Assembly (NCBI RefSeq): GCF_028453695.1
Contig: NC_135774.1
Span: forward strand, 4,526,001-4,590,000
DNA from: Augochlora pura
Taxonomy: Eukaryota > Arthropoda > Insecta > Hymenoptera > Halictidae
Reading direction: 5' to 3'
DNA: 64,000 nucleotides
The notes under the pieces are model-generated. The model worked only from the letters and a program-made list of their open reading frames with translations, did not search any database and was not told the DNA's origin. Made by a program: the position numbers and the translations under genes. Shown piece by piece: positions 11,577 to 22,963 of this stretch (positions are counted from its first letter, which is position 1; each line of letters begins with the position of its first letter).

Positions 11577-12662
11577 AGGGTGTTTCAAAATTATTGTAAC
11601 TCCGGGAAATGGGGGCTAGCTGAGGCTATTTCAAGTAACTTTTTCCTTTGCCGAAATGCAATCCGCGGCTTTGTTAATGAGTTATTAACAATTAAAGTTG
11701 GTAGCGCACCGACGAGTTTTCGTGCTGCTGCGCACGTGAGCGCGGACGACTCAGGGACGACTCAAGCCCGTCTCGGTGACAGGAGCCACGGCCACGTATC
11801 GCCTCTGAGCCGCGTTCGATCATCAAATAAGAATTTCATGAATTTCACAAATGTTATTAATGAAAAACTTACCAATGCAGTTGTAAATGTTGTAATCCAA
11901 AAGTTGTAATCCACGTATGTAATCCACGTATGTAGAACGNCACAGATTACACTAATTTTCACTTAGGTTTNCANTTAACACNNGNCNGNAGTTTGANNAN
12001 CNTTNTTTTNNGTGGCCCTGAAANNNNTCNANTNNNTTNAAATACNGAGTGTNNGTTNNTANGANAATCNNCANANNCTNTNTNAANANCTTNGTGNAGT
12101 TATANGGNCNNNNTCATTCGAATGANNNNGNCCNTATAACTNCACGANGNTNTTNANANAGNNTNTGTNNATTGNCNTANNAACGGANNCTCNGTATTTN
12201 AANNNANTNGANNNNTTTCAGGGCCACNNAAAANAANGTTNTNNAAACTNCNGNCNNGTGTTAANTGNAAACCTAAGTGAAAATTAGTGTAATCTGTGNC
12301 GTTCTACATACGTGGATTACATACGTGGATTACAACTTTTGGATTACAACATTTACAACTGCATTGGTAAGTTTTTCATTAATAACATTTGTGAAATTCA
12401 TGAAATTCTTATTTGATGATCGAACGCGGCTCAGAGGCGATACGTGGCCGTGGCTCCTGTCACCGAGACGGGCTTGAGTCGTCCCTGAGTCGTCCGCGCT
12501 CACGTGCGCAGCAGCACGAAAACTCGTCGGTGCGCTACCAACTTTAATTGTTAATAACTCATTAACAAAGCCGCGGATTGCATTTCGGCAAAGGAAAAAG
12601 TTACTTGAAATAGCCTCAGCTAGCCCCCATTTCCCGGAGTTACAATAATTTTGAAACACCCT
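11577..12662. mobile_element. 1.09-kb perfect palindrome, MITE-derived, with N-rich centre
   Basis: The two halves are exact reverse complements about a centre at 12119/12120 (TCATTCGAATGA). The ends are AGGGTGTTTCAAAATTATTG and its complement. The outer roughly 360 bp of each arm is fully called and gives the same 109- and 66-codon chance frames in mirror orientation. From 11940 to 12299 about half the bases are N, and the N positions checked mirror each other (11940/12299, 11971/12268, 11974/12265). The terminal about 110 bp of each arm is related to repeats at 21775-22120 and 29092-29222, so the sequence belongs to that MITE family. Whether the doubling is real or an assembly or read artefact is undecided. 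Confidence 0.85.
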
Positions 12663-13233
12663 GTATATATAGCAATTCCATTACATAGTTACAGATGTCG
12701 TTCAGATGTTATTTGTTATAAATTGATTGATTCGATCAATTGTTACTTCATTGGTTGTTCAAAACTTGTAACTATCAGAATATGATAAGTGACATTGCAA
12801 GCTATTTACAACAGTTGAGAAGTACAGCAATTATTCTCATATATAACAAAAGGCTATATCATTGCACCGTTATAGTAGCTTACTCTCCATCTAACTATAG
12901 TGGCCCATTCTATTCTTCACATATGCAGAGTACAAATTCCAGAATTACGAGCAAGCCATGCTATGTTTAATTTTGGGTACATTGATTTACAGCTGATTTG
13001 GTTTGTATATTACTTACAAATCACCCGTCAGCCGATCCGCGAAATGTTTCTCCTATTTTCACGATACCGCTATTGTAGAAAGGTTGAAGAACGCTACACT
13101 TTCATACCCAGACCCAAAATCCATAACTGCCGGACCCTAGGCGGCCATTTTGTCGTTAGACGTGGCATCGCTGGTCACCGATCGGATCACGCAGTGTCCC
13201 GGCGGCTAACCGCAATCACCGTTGAATTTCCAG
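12663..13233 (+). other. End of the last receptor intron
   Basis: Ends in the acceptor GTTGAATTTCCAG, with a rather short pyrimidine tract. The reading frame that is open from 12900 into the terminal exon is intronic up to 13233 under the splice model given here. Confidence 0.6.
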
Positions 13234-13308
13234 TACTACGCTCCGGCAAACGCGATTGGCAATACCGAGGGCGACCAGGTACACAGCAATACGCATACCC
13301 AGGTGTAA
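13234..13308 (+). CDS. AMPA-type receptor terminal exon, short tail (class I PDZ ligand)
   Basis: Direct splicing from 6298 (phase 0 to phase 0) gives YYAPANAIGNTEG, then DQVHSNTHTQV and TAA at 13306-13308, 24 residues. The last four residues, HTQV, fit the class I PDZ-binding pattern S/T-x-hydrophobic, as expected for a synaptic receptor tail anchored by a scaffold protein. The join after GGRDFDNGR is seamless. This is the simplest model for the gene's 3' end. The exon is also open in two other frames (see the overlapping entry). The acceptor is TTTCCAG. Confidence 0.72.
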   Translation, partial: YYAPANAIGNTEGDQVHSNTHTQV

Positions 13309-13592
13309 ACTACCTGGATTCGCCAGGCGAGTCGCCCGCCATCTCCCTGCCCACACCGCCGCCGCCGCCTGCGATGGCGGCCCTGCCGCCACCTCCACCG
13401 CCACCCAGAAGACCGCGAAGAAGTGTCACCTTCGCGGAATCGCCGCCGAAGAGCCCGAAGAGGATCAAGTTCTCGCCGTTCCAGCGCCGGCCGAGCAACA
13501 TGATGCTAGACATCGCGGTGCCGTGGACACCGGCGTCACCTCGGGTCTGGACCGGCCGTATCGGCGACGACAAGCCGGAATACGTAATCTAA
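13234..13592 (+). CDS. Same terminal exon read in a second frame: long proline-rich tail
   Basis: If one extra nucleotide is carried in (for example by the 184-nt exon at 6984), the exon reads V-LRSGKRDWQYRG, then a proline-rich run (LPTPPPPPAMAALPPPPPPP), then RRSVTFAESPPKSPKRIKF, a Ser-Pro rich basic segment, and ends in DDKPEYVI with TAA at 13590-13592. Third codon positions are strongly G/C in this frame and the segment looks protein-like. The terminal YVI fits a class II PDZ ligand (hydrophobic-x-hydrophobic). The caution is that the sequence is GC-rich, which makes long open frames more likely, and a third frame is also open to about 13702. Confidence 0.45.
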
Positions 13593-15894
13593 AAGAAAAA
13601 GACACCGCACGAAACCATAGCAACCTCTGTTCCGGTGTGGTCCGCGTCGGGAGGACACTCTCGCCGGACGAGCAACCGGCGATCCTCGATCCGCAACCCT
13701 GAGCAACGCGTTTGCCGATAGTCGAATCTCCGCGACTCGCCGTTTTCTCGACGCTTCCGGTGTGTCTCGAGGCCTGTAAATAACATTCGAATCGGACCAA
13801 ATAGTTCCAGCTGTTCGAGTATTGTAAGACGTTCTCGATTTAGCAGATCAGCGGATATACAATATGTAAAAGAGTACCCGTAATTTGGAAGTAACACACA
13901 AACTTAACTTACATAACTATGAAATGCCGACGGTCTCTCAGGCTTCAAAACATTTTTGAAACGCTGAAAGAGCGTAAGAAAAATTACGAAATAGTCGCAT
14001 CTGGTGACTAGGTTGCTTGATCGATAAAGATTGCTGGACTTTTGCGGACGAAATTCAAGAATTCCGGTTTTCGCAAGTCTGGCCGTTTCCCACAACTATT
14101 TCCATGCAAATGCTTCATGACGCTCAAATGATATTCTTCATTGACCGTTTGTTCAGCTGGGAGTAATTCCGAAAGAGCAGACACGCGATAATCGAAGAAA
14201 ACAGTGAGCATGACCTCGTTTTTGAGCGACTTTGACGCAGTCTTTGTTTGTCCGTTTTTGAAGCGATATTCCATAGACTAATGACTTGTTTGCATGTCGA
14301 ATTCATAAACCCACGTTTATGTTAACGTCGAGTCACTCGTCGGTCACGAGCATGCAGTCGCTAGGAACCGGCACAAAAAATTACGTTAGAAATGTAAAAA
14401 TTGAGACAAATTCGTTGCTCGACAGTTTTTTCGTAAAAGTATTGTAACCGTCGTAAAAATCGTAGAACACAATTCAGGTCGCTGACATAAACAACTGTCG
14501 TAAACAGAATGGTTGATGGATCGTGATCGAACTCAGTGTCAGAACTGAGTATAGTGGTGCCTACTTACATACAGAAATAATATTTCTATACATGCACGGC
14601 GGTACATTAGAATGAGAAATTTCGGGTACTTTTTCTACGTAATGTAAATCATCCTCGGCAGCATGTTTTGTTGCTACGGAGTCTTCTCGAACTCGTCGAG
14701 CAGCTTGCACAATCACCAAATTTCGAAGCTGCGATGAAAACAAAGGAAAGATCGAGAAGACGTCGAAACAAGCTTCTCGTTTGATATTCGAATGGCTAGA
14801 AGTACTTCGTCTGGTTCGAAGTTCAAGCAGCTCGAGTTCGTAGCAACTGTAGTTTGAAGCAACTCGAGCAGCTCGGACGTTAGAGTGTTTGCAGCGCGTT
14901 AGAAAACAGAAAACAGAATCAAACGAAGGAAATGAAAGGGGAGAGATTCGGTTTCTTCTTAAAAGTTCCTCCGTGCCCGAGTTGTGCTTGGGCTCGAGAA
15001 ATGAGAGCGAATCGTCGATTAGATCGGGCTCAAGCATGGCGCCGCGAATGATCCAATCTTTGGACGCTGGAGGCCCGAGAAATCGTTTGGACGTATAGAG
15101 ACGTGTCACGGCTGATTAGCGAGGACCGCCTTGGCTCGATGATATCGGCTTTAGCCGGTCGAACGGTCGACAGTCCCTGCTACCAGCCGGATTTGTACAT
15201 TGTATATAATCGTAATCGAATCAAACGAGAACGAATCAAAAGCAGACGAAGCACAGACGACGAAACCGGTCGCGACATTCGATAGTAGAATCCGATGGTC
15301 CCGGGGCAGGTGCATGTGCAACCAGCAGCTCGAACGACATACTATAACTGCCATTTTCCGTGAGAACGAAATCACCCGTACTGCACCAACGAGGCACATC
15401 AACACGATACACGTACAAACAAAACACGTACACGTACACATATTACGTACAAGTAATCGCACTTGAACGAACACAGACGTACATGCTATATATATATATA
15501 CATATTTAACGAGGGAAAATATACGTCGGCCGGAAGCGAAACCGAAGGAAGAACTCCGGGAGAAAGAGACGGGTGTACGATGAAGAGATTCTGATTGAAG
15601 GGACATGCTACATGTTACACCGATTGGGGATACTTGCTCGAGCCGATAACACTACTATAAACGATTACCACATCATTCTGATTACTATTATTGCTAGGTT
15701 TTATTATGGAATCACGGTTGGTTATGATGATCGTTGTACACCGGTGCAATTATTTTGTCGATCTCGTGAAAATGGAATCCTCGTCGCGCGAGAGGTGAGA
15801 AAATGGAAATCCTTGCACACTGGAGCCGCGATACGTTTTTTAACTGACAATGGTATGTAATCGCATCGATGCGTGAGTACTGCGTGTGTGATAA

Positions 15895-15985
15895 ATAATA
15901 TATGAATATATACATATATACAAACGTATATGTATATACATACAAATATAAATATAAATAAATATAAATATACATACGTATAGAC
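15895..15985 (+). repeat. TA/AAATA low-complexity tract
   Basis: Alternating ATATACATA and AAATATAAAT units, simple-sequence in character, within the presumed 3' UTR. Confidence 0.7.
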
Positions 15986-16524
15986 GTTTATTGACAGATG
16001 TACGGTGTGAAAGTTGCGTGCCGGATGTTTGAGGAACACATGAGTATAGATTAATCGTGTAAACGTATTGTTAAGTACCTAACACTGCCAGTTCGCGCCG
16101 ATCCGATATCCGAACCGAGAGAGGGCGAAAGAACTCCGTTTCTTGTTGTACGACACACTTTTTACACTTTGCTGTTCTATGGGTTTCCCCTTGCGCCGTC
16201 GGATCGCCGTGATCTGGCCCGATGAACGACGTTTACGGCCAAGGTTTTTCGTGCCAAAAGACGATATCTCTCTCTCTCGATGATGACATCCGATGCTACG
16301 TCACGTCCGACGCCGCGTCGCTTCCGCGGCGAACAAGATTAAGGTACCGCGATATTGAAAAAGGAACGGGTGAACGGTTTCTTTTTTGCACTTTGGATAC
16401 ATATTCTTCGAGTCCTCGTGGAGGGATACGGTGTGTTCGACGATCGATTCGCGAGCCTCGTCGAACGGCCGAGATCGGCCAGACTGGAAATTCTATCGAG
16501 TATGGAAAGTATATGCAAGTCTTT

Positions 16525-16530
16525 AATAAA
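16525..16530 (+). terminator. Candidate polyadenylation signal of the receptor gene
   Basis: AATAAA in CTTTAATAAATATG, with T/G-rich sequence (GGTGTATGTGATATTC) starting about 25 nt further on. It lies where base composition falls back to AT-rich. It is one of several possible sites; others lie at about 15950-15970. Confidence 0.4.
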
Positions 16531-16611
16531 TATGTAACAGGAGAAGTAACTGGGTGTATGTGATATTCATTGACGATTCCTATTTAGTGTTGCTGTTGTT
16601 TTTCTTTTCAG

Positions 16612-16710
16612 TTTTCAAGTTTAAGTATACGTTCGGGATCAGAAGGTCAAGCTTCTTTGTTATTTGGAAGGCAAACTGATGCTAGATGGAAAAGATTGAA
16701 CTGTTTCAAG
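16612..16710 (+). other. Candidate unassigned coding exon, 33 codons
   Basis: Bracketed by an excellent acceptor (TGTTGTTTTTCTTTTCAG) and the donor TTCAAG|GTAAAC. Length 99 nt, a multiple of three. One frame is open throughout (FSSLSIRSGSEGQ, then ASLLFGRQTDARWKRLNCFK), while the other two have stops. It lies about 80 nt beyond the candidate poly(A) signal of the receptor gene. It could be an exon of a neighbouring gene, a downstream alternative exon of the receptor, or a chance pair of splice sites. I do not recognise the peptide. Confidence 0.35.
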
Positions 16711-18016
16711 GTAAACAGGTAAAACGAATTAGAAGAGCTCGGAAAGTACTGTTCAAATTCACATACACGTGATTATAATATTAATAATGAGTACGGTGTT
16801 TTACGCTTCATGACGGTCTTATCGAATTCGTGTCAAGAATTTTCGTTGTCAAATGCACTTTGTCTAGACTTTGTCTAGACTTTTTAAAGTCGAAAATCGG
16901 CGATTGAGAATTTCTTAAAAAGTTGTTTAATAACGACAACCGATTCAGCCATAATTCAACAAATTATACGAATTCGTATAATGCTATAAAATTTCTTGAA
17001 AGAAATATTTAAAAGATAATTATTAACATTTTTTTCTAAACGTAATTCGGTCACTGAAAAGCTTATTAATTGGCCTTCAATAGATAAAGCGTTAAATGCA
17101 AGTGAAGTAACATGCATATAAAAAAGCCGCGTAAGAAGCAAAGGAAAATATTTAAAAGACAAGTGCTTCAGATTTGACAATATTTGTTTATGATTGAAAA
17201 GGTAGATTTGTACTAGAAGTCTTCTCGAAATGTACATTATTTACAAAAATGATAAATATGGAAATCAGATGAGCCTTTGTAAAAAATACTTACTGTTCTA
17301 TACTCTAATAAGAACTTTACAGGTTAAAATTATATGGAAATCTCTGGCATTCATCATGCATTTTATACCTGCGCTTTTCTGTGCATGATATAGTTAATTT
17401 TAGTCGTAAGCATAAGCTAGATACTTTTTCCACAAATGAGCTGTTAATCAAAATTATAGATCACAAGATAAAGTGAAACAGTTGTTCAATTATTTACAAG
17501 ACATAGTTTGCAGTGACAATAATGTGGTTATAAAACTGATTCAATCCAAGTGAAATATAGTAACAATAAAAAAGTCATAAATCTCAATGGTAATCCGAAA
17601 AGTAAATGAAAAATAATCGAGAACAAGCGACAACAGGATAATAAACATATAACCGTTTTGCATTGGACAAAATATTTTATTACGAATCAAAATAAAAATG
17701 TTATGAAATACTAATCAGTATGACTGTGGATGAAAAAGATAGTCAAAATCAAGACGAATAGCAATTAAAACAGAATTACTGTCAAAAATTCTATAAATAA
17801 TTGTACTTTTCATTCTCTAGATTTACACTTAGTAAATCTAATTTTATATTTCGTAATAAGTAATAACAATACATCAAATCATTTTTGGATTATCAAAAAA
17901 GCATAATTTATGCATTCCTTCACAATCTACCTATATTAAACTAGCTACTATATTATTATTTACGAAATAATATATCCTCCTGTATTAAAAACATGATTTC
18001 ATCATCCGTAATAATT

Positions 18017-18038
18017 CGACTGCGGATTTTTATGCATA
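18017..18038 (+). repeat. Dispersed motif copy (forward)
   Basis: CGACTGCGGATTTTTATGCA, close to the window-wide consensus TAGACTGCGGATTTTATGCA. Confidence 0.6.
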
Positions 18039-18199
18039 ATAAAAATTTTCGTAATCGGCGATGAAAACCAAAGGTGAAATAAAATTGAAATCCTTCTTGG
18101 ATTAATTTGAATAAGTTAAACGAATCGTAAGAACGTTCTTAGATTCTTTCGATGACTTCATTATTTGACACGTCACCTGTTCAATTTTATATTAGACGA

Positions 18200-18225
18200 A
18201 AAAAATCCGCAGTCTACTGATAATT
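18200..18225 (-). repeat. Dispersed motif copy (reverse)
   Basis: AAAAATCCGCAGTCTACTGA, the reverse-complement form. It lies 160 bp from a forward copy. Confidence 0.6.
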
Positions 18226-19157
18226 TAATATTCGAGTGCGCGTGAAAGATCAGTGTTTCTCCAACATATACAAAACCTCTTTCCTGCTTTACAGAGAAGT
18301 TCTAAGAAACAGTAATGAAAATATCGGATATCGTCGTAGCATCGATCGCGTCAATGAGAGAAGGAATCGCAGAGCCAAATTGGATGTTGCGACGTATAAA
18401 ACTATTTTTCTGGAATATGCCAATTAGTTGTTCCATTGAGCTTCAGTTAACGTTTGTTTAACAAACGAACTGCCAATACCGATCTTACCAAAATCATTGC
18501 CAATTAAACGATGAAACAAATTACACAATCGTGTCCTCAGTTTCGTGTACGATTTCTCGATTCACGGACCCCGATTTCTGATCGTTCAATCGGAAATTTC
18601 ATTGTAGTGGTAGATCGAACGATCGAGCAGTAATAACGAGGGGGAGGGTTATGGTTAGGGGGTGTTATTGAGACGATACAAGTTTTATACGTGGCAGCGA
18701 CGAGACCGATCTACCTATCATATCGCCAGATTTCTCTTATTACGACTAATTGTTATCTATCGCCGGTTATTAACGATAGATACTGCGTATTATCGGGTAT
18801 TAGGTCGTTGAAAACAGTACATGGTAAAAAACGATACACGTGGTGCGTAATTGTGACCCCAGAACAGTCTGGCAAAATAAGCTCGGTTCATCCTGATCGA
18901 AGGATCGCACGTTCTCACGAATGCGTTTACCCATGATGTGATTCGCTAGAAAAGATTGGATCTACCAACGAGTAATCCACTTTCTCTGTTCAATAGACTA
19001 GCAAAGTATCGTTTGGATTGAATTCTGTCGATTCAATTTGTGTCGATTTCTGGTAAATACGAAATCCTGAGGACTATGGGTGCGGTTATAGCGAATGAAC
19101 TTCCGAACCGTAAAATAAAATGCTGAACGGAAAAATTCCTCTCACATCTGGAAAAAT

Positions 19158-19565
19158 CTAACCTGATTAATGAATAACGATTATGATTAATGTGAAATCA
19201 TGTTCATGGTTAATGATTTCGATTAACAAGTAATTATGTAATCATGATTAATGACAACGTTAAGCGATCAAAGTAAGTGAAACAATTAATACAGTAATCA
19301 TTAATCATGTAATGATTACTTTTTTGATAATTCCTTATTGCGGTTGCTACTAATAATTTCTGAATAGTTTTTAGAAAATTTGCGAGTATTTCACTCGAAG
19401 GAAGCCTCTTTTTATTTGGACATCTCATTCGGACCCAGTAATAAGTGATGAGAAATTACAGATTACTATTAATTATCGATTTATTCTAATAACGATTATG
19501 AATTCACTAATGATTACCATTACTATGATTGCTTTTCATAATCAATTACAAACGTAATCGCAAAG
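19158..19565. repeat. Degenerate TAAT/ATTA-rich cluster
   Basis: Dense variants of GATTAATGATTA, TAATCATTA and GATTACNATTA on both strands. The units are not cleanly tandem. It is either a decayed low-complexity repeat or a homeodomain-site cluster. A similar GTAATT-rich stretch is at 30470-30930. Confidence 0.5.
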
Positions 19566-19819
19566 TACTCAACGGTTTCAAATAAATAATAAAAAACTTA
19601 TAAATCTCACATTTTCTGAAAATAACCACGAGTCAACAAACTATCAATAGTAGACAATTTTTATTTTGGTAAAAGGAATATTTAAGAAATTTTTTCCGTT
19701 ATTAAAGAATGGTTTCTCTTTTAAAGAAAAATTACACATTCCCATTTTATTCTGTAACTACGAATAGAAGCATTACTGAGAATGTAGTAATAATCACTTT
19801 GTACAAAATGCTTTAAGCG

Positions 19820-20716
19820 CGTGACCGTACCCTAAGAGTGAATATAACACATGCAGCGTGTTTAATCGTCATCGATCGGAACGATGAATCTAATAAGGAA
19901 CGGTAGATTATTCATTGGTACGTCTAATGTATAGCGCGTTAAACTCCTACAACGTGACCGAAGGAAAACGAGAAATCGAAAGAGACTCGATGATCTCCAA
20001 CGAGACAGAGATCGAAGCGGCGAAGCCCGAATGTTTGTTCAAATCTCGCGCCAAAAGTGTTGAAAAACGACGGCATCTTTGTTCCCTCCCGTCGTTGTCG
20101 TTAACGTTTCCGTGTTGATGTTCGTTGTGACTTTTTTCTATCCTCGAATTGCCCGACGACGAACGAGCCAGCTCGCGTCCGAAGTAAACGAAAAGAAAAC
20201 AATAAAAAAAAAATAGACGAAAAAAAGGTATACATATATACGAACGATGTAACAATTCCCGCATACCGTCCCGGCGTCGTTGCGAACACAGTACAGAAGA
20301 CTGCATCCGTTTCCACTTGTTCTCGATTACACCTTGCATTCTTCGTTTTTTGTAAGTGGAACTCATCGAAAAAGAAAAAGGCAAAAACGATACCGAGCGA
20401 TCGATGATATGGCGTGTGCGTGTAAATAATCTCCATGAACGATTTCAGCACTGCGGCGATCGTATCCATAATATCAATCGAGATTTTTTAATTTTGTATA
20501 ATAAGGGGAAGATCATCCGAGACATTCGATCCGAATGAATAGTACAATTGCGGCGAAACTACAGTGGTGGTCGCGAGAATCTTCTACGTCTAATATTTCT
20601 CGTTTGCATCGAACAGTCAGTCGCATATTGAATTATAGTTATCGTACTCGAACACGTTTCGTGGAAGCGCAAACAAGCTCAAAGGTTTCCTTTCGTGACA
20701 ATGGGGGCGAACAACA
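19820..20716 (+). other. Possible 5' leader exon ending in a start codon
   Basis: A GC-richer block with no long frame. It ends GACAATGGGGGCGAACAACA|GTAAGT: a start codon in fair context (A at -3) followed by MGANN and a consensus donor at 20717. Gly at position 2 would fit an N-myristoylated protein whose remaining exons are not in view. This is inference from one start codon and one donor. No promoter element or downstream acceptor could be matched. Confidence 0.22.
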
Positions 20717-21204
20717 GTAAGTCTCGTGTAGAAATAAAGAAATTCAAATGGGAAACAGTTATCACTATACTGTAGATTTTGTGCACTGAACAAGTAACAG
20801 AGATTAATGATACATTCGTTTTTGTTTCGACATGGTACAATCTTCGTACAGTCTACGATCGGAGACAGTCTGCCAAGAGAACAAAGTGCATAAATGTTCA
20901 CAGGCTATTCGTAACTAAACCTATTCATCTGGAACTATTTTTGAATGTTTACATTTCTGTATCACGCACAGCGTTCGCAGGAGATTACATCGGATTTCGA
21001 ATCGAAGAAGTGGAGGTAACGTAGCATCCGATGTGCTCGCCACTTGACCTACCCTCGCTCCCTCGATCTAAACTCTGTGACTTGATCTCCTGCGAATAGT
21101 GATCACGCATACCCCGTGTGTCCATCCTTTTATGCGATTTATATTCTTACGGTTAATTCTCATGTACTTTCCACTATATTAAGCTGTAACTGTTTTCATT
21201 ATCG

Positions 21205-21232
21205 CTAGACTGCGGATTTTATGTATGCATGG
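21205..21232 (+). repeat. Dispersed motif copy (forward)
   Basis: CTAGACTGCGGATTTTATGT, the closest match to the consensus in the window. Confidence 0.65.
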
Positions 21233-21774
21233 TATATATGATTGTCTAAAGCATATTACAGTAAAAAGTTTAATAAAGTTTAACGAAGCTTTCACTTTAT
21301 TTGGAACCTACCGGAAGCTCGAACGGGAGAACCATATTTCTGTCTGAATCCGTTTTCGCTAATCTGATACGTAAACACTTGCATCCACAGTCTAGGTAAT
21401 AATGGTCGATCAGCGATCTCACATTTAACCACCATTGTAGATTCGATGTGTCGCGAATAATCGAGGATTGCTAACATTTTGTTTAATGACTTTCTGCCTT
21501 TATTACATTGTCAATACTAAACGTACAGAGTTTTGAAAGCAACCAACGTACATTTGCTTTACAACGATGATGGAATTCTATTTATTTCACTGGTTCTTTT
21601 TCATCATTTTTACAAAAATTTATAATTGAGTTATGAAGTTTCTACAGTTATTTTCTATAAAAGAATCTTTCTAAGTTGAGTAACGTCACAACATGAAATA
21701 TGTAACTGATCATTTTGACAGGTAGTTTTAGTGTTAATCCCCCGCACTCGGATGCCGCTGATGCGGCGACGTTA

Positions 21775-22120
21775 TACAGAATGTCCCAAAAGTCACTCGC
21801 TATTGGCAAATGGATTCTTGAGATCATTTGAAGTAACATTCTCCTGTAGAAAAATTTTCTCTAAGGTGTCGTTAACGTGTAATTAACGACCAATAAAACA
21901 CTGACCAATGAAAGACAAGCTCGACTGGTGCTAGACAGCTGAGTCAATAAATGAACGAAGTCCAATTTTGCTCATTGGCTCGGTTGCTTCGCGTCGGCAG
22001 GTTATGTCTCTCATTGGTTAGTCTTTTTCATTATTAACTCGTAAACAAAGCTGCTGCAAAGGAAAAAATTACTTCAAATGACCTCAAGAACTCCCGGTTA
22101 CCACTTGTGACTTTTACATA
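21775..22120. mobile_element. MITE with TACAGAATGTCCCAAAAGT end
   Basis: About 345 bp. The left end TACAGAATGTCCCAAAAGTC faces a right end containing GACTTTTACATA. Inside, the block AAAGGAAAAAATTACTTCAAATGACCTC is shared with the elements at 11577, 29092 and 41789, and a CCAATGA..GCTCGACTGG segment is shared with 41789. It is non-coding and presumably mobilised in trans. Confidence 0.65.
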
Positions 22121-22963
22121 CGCATGACAAAGTGGCATTTCCTTTGAATTATTTTTTTTTTGTACTGTAAGGTAATCATGTAAGATACATGAATAGAAAC
22201 ACAAAATCCTGTATTTATTAATTCTTACATAATTTCGCAGGAACGTGATTTTTATTGTATGATAAAATCCACAGTCTCTGAAAAATTTACTGCCATTTGC
22301 TAGTAAGTATATCAGAAAAATCTTCCGAATGTTAAAAGTTAATAATTCCCCAACAAGAAAAAGTGTTCATAAGCTGAGGTATTTTCCGCTGATAAATATC
22401 AACCGAGTAGCATACACATTTCTTGAAAGGAAATTAGCGGCATCTCGTCCGATTCATAAGACAAAGGGTTATGCCGTGTAAATTCAGCTGGGGAGTATTT
22501 CTAGAGATCCAGTAGAGCAGTCTTGTGTCAGCTCGGACAATGCGTCGAGGCACGTCGACAAAAGAATCAAGGTTCCTTTTTCAGGCAAAAAAATTACGCG
22601 AGACTCAGCCGCATGAGGAAAGGTAAACGTGCGAATGAGTTCCTGCGAAGACAGCGAATTTAATCGAACAAAAGTAATCACGAGAACGTACGAGAAAAAA
22701 GATAGCGTCTTCCCGATTGCGCTTTCGATCATCGCTACGTTAACAGTTACGCTTCTACCATCGATTCGAGTATCCTTCGTCACCTCCCGTACCATCCCGT
22801 AGCACGATACGATCGATTCCCTTGTAAACCGTTGTATACCAATCAAATTTGTCACAATACAGCATCGTTTATTTAAATGTAGAATTCCGCATCTTCTCAG
22901 TCATTTATTTCTCCTTTACCGTTTATCCTTAGGACAAAAATTCGTATCGATAAAAGTTACTTC

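Larger units (their letters stand above)
13593..16550 (+). other. Probable 3' UTR of the receptor gene
   Basis: GC-richer than the flanking introns, with no convincing coding frame. The 182-codon frame on the minus strand at 14561-15109 is low in conserved features. It contains UGUA-type Pumilio-like sites (TGTAAATA at 13775, TGTATATA at 15201), TATA-type dinucleotide runs at 15485-15505 and 15895-15985, and a good AATAAA near the end. The extent is inferred; splicing within it cannot be excluded. Confidence 0.45.
16711..19157. other. AT-rich, no gene seen
   Basis: No supported coding frame. It contains two copies of the dispersed motif in opposite orientation at 18017-18038 and 18200-18225. 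Confidence 0.6.

Noticed and set aside
11580..12659. Mirror-image 109-codon and 66-codon frames
   Set aside because: Chance frames of the palindrome arms; being identical on both sides is a consequence of the palindrome.
14561..15109. 182-codon minus-strand frame as a gene
   Set aside because: Antisense within the presumed receptor 3' UTR. No motif, no splice context, and composition explains its length.
22484..22855. 123-codon minus-strand frame
   Set aside because: No family features, and the opposite strand gives equally plausible fragments. Left unannotated.
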